A stretch of 64,000 bases of DNA from Acanthornis magna (Eukaryota; Chordata; Aves; Passeriformes; Acanthizidae): positions 1 to 64,000 of the forward strand of contig JAWUZG010000332.1 of NCBI GenBank assembly GCA_036785705.1, written 5' to 3'. The notes below the pieces were generated by a model. The model had not been told where the DNA came from. It ran no database searches and saw nothing but the letters and a program-made list of their open reading frames with translations. A program made the translations under genes and the position numbers. Below are positions 57,690 to 64,000 of this stretch, one piece after another (position 1 is the stretch's first letter; the number at the start of each line of letters is the position of its first letter).

Positions 57690-59422
57690 AAAGATGGAGG
57701 AGCAGCAATCTTGCGGCGCTGCTGCGATGGCCTTGGCAGGCTCCTTCCAGCACAACTGTTCCTGGAGCTCTAGGATCTTTCCCTCTCTCAACCCTAACTC
57801 CAGGCTGAACGGCAGCCTATGGCTGGGGCCAAGGTGCCGACCACTGGGGGGGGTCCAGGTCAGAACGCTGTGCGAGCAGCAAGGTTGGGGCCTTGTCACA
57901 ATGGCCTTGGCAGGCCCTTTCCAGTGCCAGTGCTCCTGGAGCTCTAAGCCCTTTAGATCTCTCAACGCTAACCATAGGAGTAACCATAAGCCTAACCCTA
58001 GTTAATCACCCCAACCCAGTACCGGACTTTTCCCTATCAGAAAGATGCAGGAGAAGCAACGTTGTGGTGCTGCCGTGATGGCCTCGGCAGGCCCTTTCCA
58101 GCACAAGTGTTCCTGGAGATCTAGGCTCTTTCCCTCTCTCAATCCTAACTCCACGCTGAATGGCAGCCTATGGCTGGGGCCGAGGTGCCCACCCCTCTTG
58201 GGGCTCCAGCTCCAAATGGGGTGGGAGCAGCAAGGTTGGGGCCTTGCTGCGATCGCTTTGGCAGGCCCTTTCCAGTGCCAGTGTTCTTGGAGCTCGAGGC
58301 CCTTCAGATCTCTCAACACTAAGCCTAACCCTAGTTAATTACCCCAACTCAGTACCGGACTTTTCCCTATCAGAAAGATGGAGCAGCAGCAATCTTGCGG
58401 CGCTGCTACAATGGCCTTGACTGGCTCCTTCCAGCACCAGTGTTCCTGGACCTCTAGGCTCTTTCCCTCTCTCAACCCTAACTCCAGGCACAATGACAGT
58501 CCATGGCTGGGGCCGAGGTGCCCACCCCTGCACGTGGTCCAGGTCAGAACGCTGTGGGAACAGCAAGGTTGGGGCCTTGCCGCAGTTGCCTTGGCAGGCC
58601 CTTTGCAGGGCCACTGTTCCTGGAGCTCGAGGCCCTTTAGATCTCAATGTGAACCTTAGGCGTAACCCTAACCCTAACCCTAGTTAATTACCCCAACTCA
58701 CTATCAAGCTTTTCCCTATCAGAAAGATGGAGGAGAAGCAATGTTGGGGCGCAACCGCGGTGGCATCGGCAGGCCCTTACCAGCACAAGTGTTCTTGGAA
58801 CTCTAGCCTCTTTCCCTTCCTCAACCCTAACTCCAGGCACAAACGCAGCCTATGGCTGGGGCCGAGGTGCCAACCACTGTGGGGAGTCCAGGTCCGAATA
58901 GTGTGGGAGCAGGAAGGTTGGGGCCTTGCTGTGATCGCCTTGGCAGGCCCTTTGCAGTGCCACTGTTCCTGGAGCTCGAGGCCCTTTAGATCTCAATGCT
59001 AACCTTAGGCGTAACCCTAACCCTAACCCTAGTTAATTACCCCAACTCACTACCAGGCTTTTCCCTATCAGAACGGTGTGGGAGCAGCAAGGTTGGGGCC
59101 TTGCTGCTCTTGTCTCAGCAGGCCCTTTCCAGTGCCAGTGTTCCTGCAGCTCTAGGCTCTTTCCCTTTCTCAACCCTAACTCCAGGCACAAAGGCAGCCT
59201 ATGGCTGGGGCCGAGGTGCCCACCCCTGTGGGAGGTCCAGGTCAGAATGGTGTGGGACCAGCAAGGTTGGGGCCTTGCTGCGATCGCCTTGGCAAGCCAT
59301 TTCCAGCGCCAGCATTCCTGGAGCTCAAGGCCCTTTCGATCTCTCAACCCTAACCCTAGGCGTAACCCTAACCCTAGCTCTAGTTAATTACCCTAACACA
59401 GTCCCAAGCTTCTCCCTATCAG
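57690..59422 (+). repeat. HOR unit 27: A-B-C-D-E, 1733 bp
   Basis: 5-mer, twin of unit 22 except that B is the 333 bp form. E has CTCAGCAGG and AAGCCATTTCC. Confidence 0.91.
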
Positions 59423-61332
59423 AAAGATGGAGGAGCAGCAATCTTGCGGCGCTGCTGCGATGGCCTTGGCAGGCTCCTTCCAGCACAACTGTTCCTGGAG
59501 CTCTAGGATCTTTCCCTCTCTCAACCCTAACTCCAGGCTGAACGGCAGCCTATGGCTGGGGCCAAGGTGCTGACCACTGGGGGGGGTCCAGGTCAGAACG
59601 CTGTGCGAGCAGCAAGGTTGGGGCCTTGTCACAATGGCCTTGGCAGGCCCTTTCCAGTGCCAGTGCTCCTGGAGCTCTAAGCCCTTTAGATCTCTCAACG
59701 CTAACCATAGGAGTAACCATAAGCCTAACCCTAGTTAATCACCCCAACCCAGTACCGGACTTTTCCCTATCAGAAAGATGCAGGAGAAGCAACGTTGTGG
59801 TGCTGCCGTGATGGCCTCGGCAGGCCCTTTCCAGCACAAGTGTTCCTGGAGATCTAGGCTCTTTCCCTCTCTCAATCCTAACTCCACGCTGAATGGCAGC
59901 CTATGGCTGGGGCCGAGGTGCCCACCCCTCTTGGGGCTCCAGCTCCAAATGGGGTGGGAGCAGCAAGGTTGGGGCCTTGCTGCGATCGCTTTGGCAGGCC
60001 CTTTCCAGTGCCAGTGTTCTTGGAGCTCGAGGCCCTTCAGATCTCTCAACACTAAGCCTAACCCTAGTTAATTACCCCAACTCAGTACCGGACTTTTCCC
60101 TATCAGAAAGATGGAGCAGCAGCAATCTTGCGGCGCTGCTACAATGGCCTTGACTGGATCCTTCCAGCACCAGTGTTCCTGGAGCTCTAGGCTCTTTCCC
60201 TCTCTCAACCCTAACTCCAGGCACAATGACAGCCCATGGCTGGGGCCGAGGTGCCCACCCCTGCACGTGGTCCAGGTCAGAACGCTGTGGGAACAGCAAG
60301 GTTGGGGCCTTGCCGCAGTTGCCTTGGCAGGCCCTTTGCAGGGCCACTGTTCCTGGAGCTCGAGGCCCTTTAGATCTCAATGCTAACCTTAGGCGTAACC
60401 CTAACCCTAACCCTAGTTAATTACCCCAACTCACTATCAAGCTTTTCCCTATCAGAAAGATGGAGGAGAAGCAATGTTGGGGCGCAACCGCGGTGGCATC
60501 GGCAGGCCCTTACCAGCACAAGTGTTCTTGGAACTCTAGCCTCTTTCCCTTCCTCAACCCTAACTCCAGGCACAAACGCAGCCTATGGCTGGGGCCTAGG
60601 TGCCAACCACTGTGGGGAGTCCAGGTCCGAATAGTGTGGGAGCAGGAAGGTTGGGGCCTTGCTGTGATCGCCTTGGCAGGCCCTTTGCAGTGCCACTGTT
60701 CCTGGAGCTCGAGGCCCTTTAGATCTCAATGCTAACCTTAGGCGTAACCCTAACCCTAACCCTAGTTAATTACCCCAACTCACTACCAGGCTTTTCCCTA
60801 TCAGAACGGTGTGGGAGCAGCAAGGTTGGGGCCTTGCTGCTCTTGTCTCGGCAGGCCCTTTCCAGTGCCAGTGTTCCTGCAGCTCTAGGCTCTTTCCCTT
60901 TCTCAACCCTAACTCCAGGCACAAAGGCAGCCTATGGCTGGGGCCGAGGTGCCCACCCCTGTGGGAGGTCCAGGTCAGAATGGTGTGGGACCAGCAAGGT
61001 TGGGGCCTTGCCGCGATCGCCTTGGCAAGCCCTTTCCAGCGCCAGCATTCCTGGAGCTCAAGGCCCTTTCGATCTCTCAACCCTAACCCTAGGCATAACC
61101 CTAACCCTAGCTCTAGTTAATTACCCTAACACAGTCCCAAGCTTCTCCCTATCAGAAAGATGGAGGAGCAGCAATCTTGCGGCGCTGCTGCGATGGCCTT
61201 GGCAGGCTCCTTCCAGCAAAACTGTTCCTGGAGCTCAAGGCCCTTTCGATCTCTCAACCCTAACCCTAGGCATAACCCTAACCCTAGCTCTAGTTAATTA
61301 CCCTAACACAGTCCCAAGCTTCTCCCTATCAG
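59423..61332 (+). repeat. HOR unit 28: A-B-C-D-E plus a half-deleted monomer, 1910 bp
   Basis: A shares T at 59571 with unit 23 (49503). D has a private GGGGCCTAGGTGCC. After E comes a 177 bp remnant in place of a full G or A. Confidence 0.92.
61156..61332 (+). repeat. Half-deleted monomer (177 bp)
   Basis: The left part is A/G-type first-half sequence to GTTCCTGGAGCTC, then it continues as second-half sequence (AAGGCCCTTTCGATC, AGGCATAACCC). Exactly 174 bp, one half-monomer, is missing. The join lies in TTCCTGGAGCTC (61225-61236), which is identical in both halves. It also has a private CAGCAAAACTG. Confidence 0.93.
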
Positions 61333-63416
61333 AAAGATGGAGGAGCAGCAATCTTGCGGCGCTGCTGCGATGGCCTTGGCAGGCTCCTTCCAGCACAACT
61401 GTTCCTGGAGCTCTAGGATCTTTCCCTCTCTCAACCCTAACTCCAGGCTGAACGGCAGCCTATGGCTGGGGCCAAGGTGCCGACCACTGGGGGGGGTCCA
61501 GGTCAGAACGCTGTGCGAGCAGCAAGGTTGGGGCCTTGTCACAATGGCCTTGGCAGGCCCTTTCCAGTGCCAGTGCTCCTGGAGCTCTAAGCCCTTTAGA
61601 TCTCTCAACGCTAACCATAGGAGTAACCATAAGCCTAACCCTAGTTAATCACCCCAACCCAGTACCGGACTTTTCCCTATCAGAAAGATGCAGAAGAAGC
61701 AACGTTGTGGTGCTGCCGTGATGGCCTCGGCAGGCCCTTTCCAGCACAAGTGTTCCTGGAGATCTAGGCTCTTTCCCTCTCTCAATCCTAACTCCACGCT
61801 GAATGGCAGCCTATGGCTGGGGCTGAGGTGCCCACCCCTCTTGGGGCTCCAGCTCCAAATGGGGTGGGAGCAGCAAGGTTGGGGCCTTGCTGCGATCGCT
61901 TTGGCAGGCCCTTTCCAGTGCCGCTGTTCTTGGAGCTCGAGGCCCTTCAGATCTCTCAACACTAAGCCTAACCCTAGTTAATTACCCCAACTCAGTACCG
62001 GACTTTTCCCTATCAGAAAGATGGAGCAGCAGCAATCTTGCGGCGCTGCTACAATGGCCTTGACTGGCTCCTTCCAGCACCAGTGTTCCTGGAGCTCTAG
62101 GCTCTTTCCCTCTCTCAACCCTAACTCCAGGCACAATGACAGTCCATGGCTGGGGCCGAGGTGCCCACCCCTGCACGTGGTCCAGGTCAGAACGTTGTGG
62201 GAACAGCAAGGTTGGGGCCTTGCCGCAGTTGCCTTGGCAGGCCCTTTGCAGGGCCACTGTTCCTGGAGCTCGAGGCCCTTTAGATCTCAATGTGAACCTT
62301 AGGCGTAACCCTAACCCTAACCCTAGTTAATTACCCCAACTCACTATCAAGCTTTTCCCTATCAGAAAGATGGAGGAGAAGCAATGTTGGGGCGCAACCG
62401 CGGTGGCATCGGCAGGCCCTTACCAGCACAAGTGTTCTTGGAACTCTAGCCTCTTTCCCTTCCTCAACCCTAACTCCAGGCACAAACGCAGCCTATGGCT
62501 GGGGCCGAGGTGCCAACCACTGTGGGGAGTCCAGGTCCGAATAGTGTGGGAGCAGGAAGGTTGGGGCCTTGCTGTGATCGCCTTGGCAGGCCCTTTGCAG
62601 TGCCACTGTTCCTGGAGCTCGAGGCCCTTTAGATCTCAATGCTAACCTTAGGCGTAACCCTAACCCTAACCCTAGTTAATTACCCCAACTCACTACCAGG
62701 CTTTTCCCTATCAGAACGGTGTGGGAGCAGCAAGGTTGGGGCCTTGCTGCTCTTGTCTCGGCAGGCCCTTTCCAGTGCCAGTGTTCCTGCAGCTCTAGGC
62801 TCTTTCCCTTTCTCAACCCTAACTCCAGGCACAAAGGCAGCCTATGGCTGGGGCCGAGGTGCCCACCCCTGTGGGAGGTCCAGGTCAGAATGGTGTGGGA
62901 CCAGCAAGGTTGGGGCCTTGCCGCGATCGCCTTGGCAAGCCCTTTCCAGCGCCAGCATTCCTGGAGCTCAAGGCCCTTCCGATCTCTCAACCCTAACCCT
63001 AGGCGTAACCCTAACCCTAGCTCTAGTTAATTACCCTAACACAGTCCCAAGCTTCTCCCTATCAGAAAGACGGAGGAGCAGCAATGTTGTGGCGCTGCTG
63101 CAATGGCCTTGGCAGGCTCCTTCCAGCACAACTGTTCCTGGAGCTCCAGGATCTTTCCCTTTCTCAACCCTAACTCCAGGCACAAAGGCAGCCTATGGCT
63201 GGGGCCGAGGTGCCAACCCCTGTGGGAGGTCCAGGTCAGAATGGTGTGGGACCAGCAAGGTTGGGGCCTTGCCGCGATCGCCTTGGCAAGCCATTTCCAG
63301 CGCCAGCATTCCTGGAGCTCTAAGCCCTTTCGATCTCTCAACCCTAACCCTAGGCGTAACCCTAACCCTAGCTCTAGTTAATTACCCTAACACAGTCCCA
63401 AGCTTCTCCCTATCAG
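61333..63416 (+). repeat. HOR unit 29: A-B-C-D-E-F', 2084 bp
   Basis: 6-mer. B is 333 bp with private AAGATGCAGAAGAAGC and GGGGCTGAGG. Its last monomer (63066-63416) has an F-type left (GAGGTGCCAACCCC) and an F'-type right (AAGCCATTTCC, CTCTAAGCCC). Confidence 0.9.
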
Positions 63417-64000
63417 AAAGATGGAGGAGCAGCGATCTTGCGGCGCTGCTGCGATGGCCTTGGCAGGCTCCTTCCAGCACAACTGTTCCTGGAGCTCTAG
63501 GATCTTTCCCTCTCTCAACCCTAACTCCAGGCTGAACAGCAGCCTATGGCTGGGGCCAAGGTGCCGACCACTGGGGGGGGTCCAGGTCAGAACGCTGTGC
63601 GAGCAGCAAGGTTGGGGCCTTGTCACAATGGCCTTGGCAGGCCCTTTCCAGTGCCAGTGCTCCTGGAGCTCTAAGCCCTTTAGATCTCTCAACGCTAACC
63701 ATAGGAGTAACCATAAGCCTAACCCTAGTTAATCACCCCAACCCAGTACCGGACTTTTCCCTATCAGAAAGATGCAGGAGAAGCAACGTTGTGGTGCTGC
63801 CGTGATGGCCTCGGCAGGCCCTTTCCAGCACAAGTGTTCCTGGAGATCTAGGCTCTTTCCCTCTCTCAATCCTAACTCCACGCTGAATGGCAGCCTATGG
63901 CTGGGGCCGAGGTGCCCACCCCTCTTGGGGCTCCAGCTCCAAATGGGGTGGGAGCAGCAAGGTTGGGGCCTTGCTGCGATCGCTTTGGCAGGCCCTTTCC
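63417..64000 (+). repeat. HOR unit 30 (partial): A and 233 bp of B
   Basis: A (63417-63767) is the GCGATCTT subtype with a private CTGAACAGCAGCC. B starts at 63768 in the 333 bp form and is cut by the window end, so the array continues to the right. Confidence 0.92.

Larger units (their letters stand above)
1..64000 (+). repeat. Telomere-hexamer-bearing higher-order satellite array filling the window
   Basis: Every part of the window belongs to a tandem repeat of about 350 bp, all copies in one orientation. The anchor CCCTATCAG recurs at 349-351 bp spacing (332/333 bp after one monomer type). Seven monomer types recur in fixed order and form HOR units of 1732 to 2785 bp. Each monomer carries CCCTAA-like hexamers near its right end and a shorter block in its middle. 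No unique DNA, transposon, inversion or gap interrupts the array. It could be subtelomeric, interstitial or pericentromeric; the CCCTAA content favours a telomere-related origin. With CCCTAA on the plus strand, an ancestral telomere would have lain to the left, if orientation was kept. The repeat family is not one I recognise, and no canonical CENP-B box was seen. Confidence 0.97.

Noticed and set aside
1..64000. Prokaryotic origin or a CRISPR array
   Set aside because: The repeat has no short direct repeats with unique spacers, no gene-dense layout and no ribosome binding sites. The abundant GCGATCGC recalls the HIP1 palindrome of cyanobacteria, but it sits at one fixed place per monomer and is inherited with the satellite.
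1..64000. A functional telomere end
   Set aside because: The hexamer tracts are short, degenerate and separated by about 300 bp of other sequence. The longest perfect run has only four units. This is telomere-derived satellite, not a terminal repeat.
1..64000. rDNA, tRNA or snRNA tandem array
   Set aside because: No conserved rRNA blocks, tRNA cloverleaf or internal Pol III boxes were recognised in the monomer, and the telomere-like tracts and nested HOR pattern are those of a satellite.

Overview
The whole 64 kb window is one uninterrupted, head-to-tail satellite DNA array. I find no protein-coding gene, RNA gene, transposon, CRISPR array or unique sequence. The basic monomer is about 350 bp (351 bp in most copies; 349 and 332/333 bp in three regular types). 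It carries degenerate blocks of the hexamer CCCTAA (TTAGGG on the minus strand), always in the same orientation. TTAGGG is the telomere repeat of vertebrates and of some other eukaryotes, so this is eukaryotic DNA, most likely a telomere-related (subtelomeric or interstitial) satellite seen in a long-read assembly. I do not recognise the satellite family and cannot name a species.

The array has five levels. (1) Telomere-like hexamers. (2) Half-monomers of 174 and 177 bp that are clearly related (83 of 110 aligned positions identical in one F monomer). (3) Monomers of seven recurrent types, named here A, B, C, D, E, F and G from their position in the unit; a monomer is counted from the base after the CAG of the conserved CCCTATCAG anchor. 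(4) Higher-order repeat (HOR) units, basically A-B-C-D-E-F-G, 2434/2435 bp. (5) Super-units in which HORs are duplicated together, at offsets of 2434, 4167, 4172, 4869, 10068 and 12171 bp. I count 29 complete HOR units plus partial ones at both edges: about 183 full monomers, one half-deleted monomer and one cut by the window end. The sum of the assigned monomer lengths from 351 to 63416 equals the observed distance exactly.

Layout: 1-350 is the last monomer (F') of a preceding unit. From 351 to 36854 most units are 7-mers, with 5-mers at 7654 and 11826, 6-mers at 13564, 20516, 32687 and 34771, and one 8-mer at 27468. From 36855 to 53521, 7-mers and A-E 5-mers alternate strictly, with a 12-monomer period of 4167 bp. 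From 53522 to the end the order is less regular and includes a 177 bp half-deleted monomer at 61156. A partial A-B pair runs off the right edge at 64000.

Monomer changes point to recombination between misaligned copies. F and G are gained and lost in blocks. Three D/E fusions join inside the telomere-like tract. One deletion joins the two half-monomers at a 12 bp identity. Length classes differ mainly by whole hexamers. The long open reading frames (up to 415 codons) are a by-product of 351 being divisible by three with few stops; they lie in several frames on both strands over the same DNA and are not called as genes.
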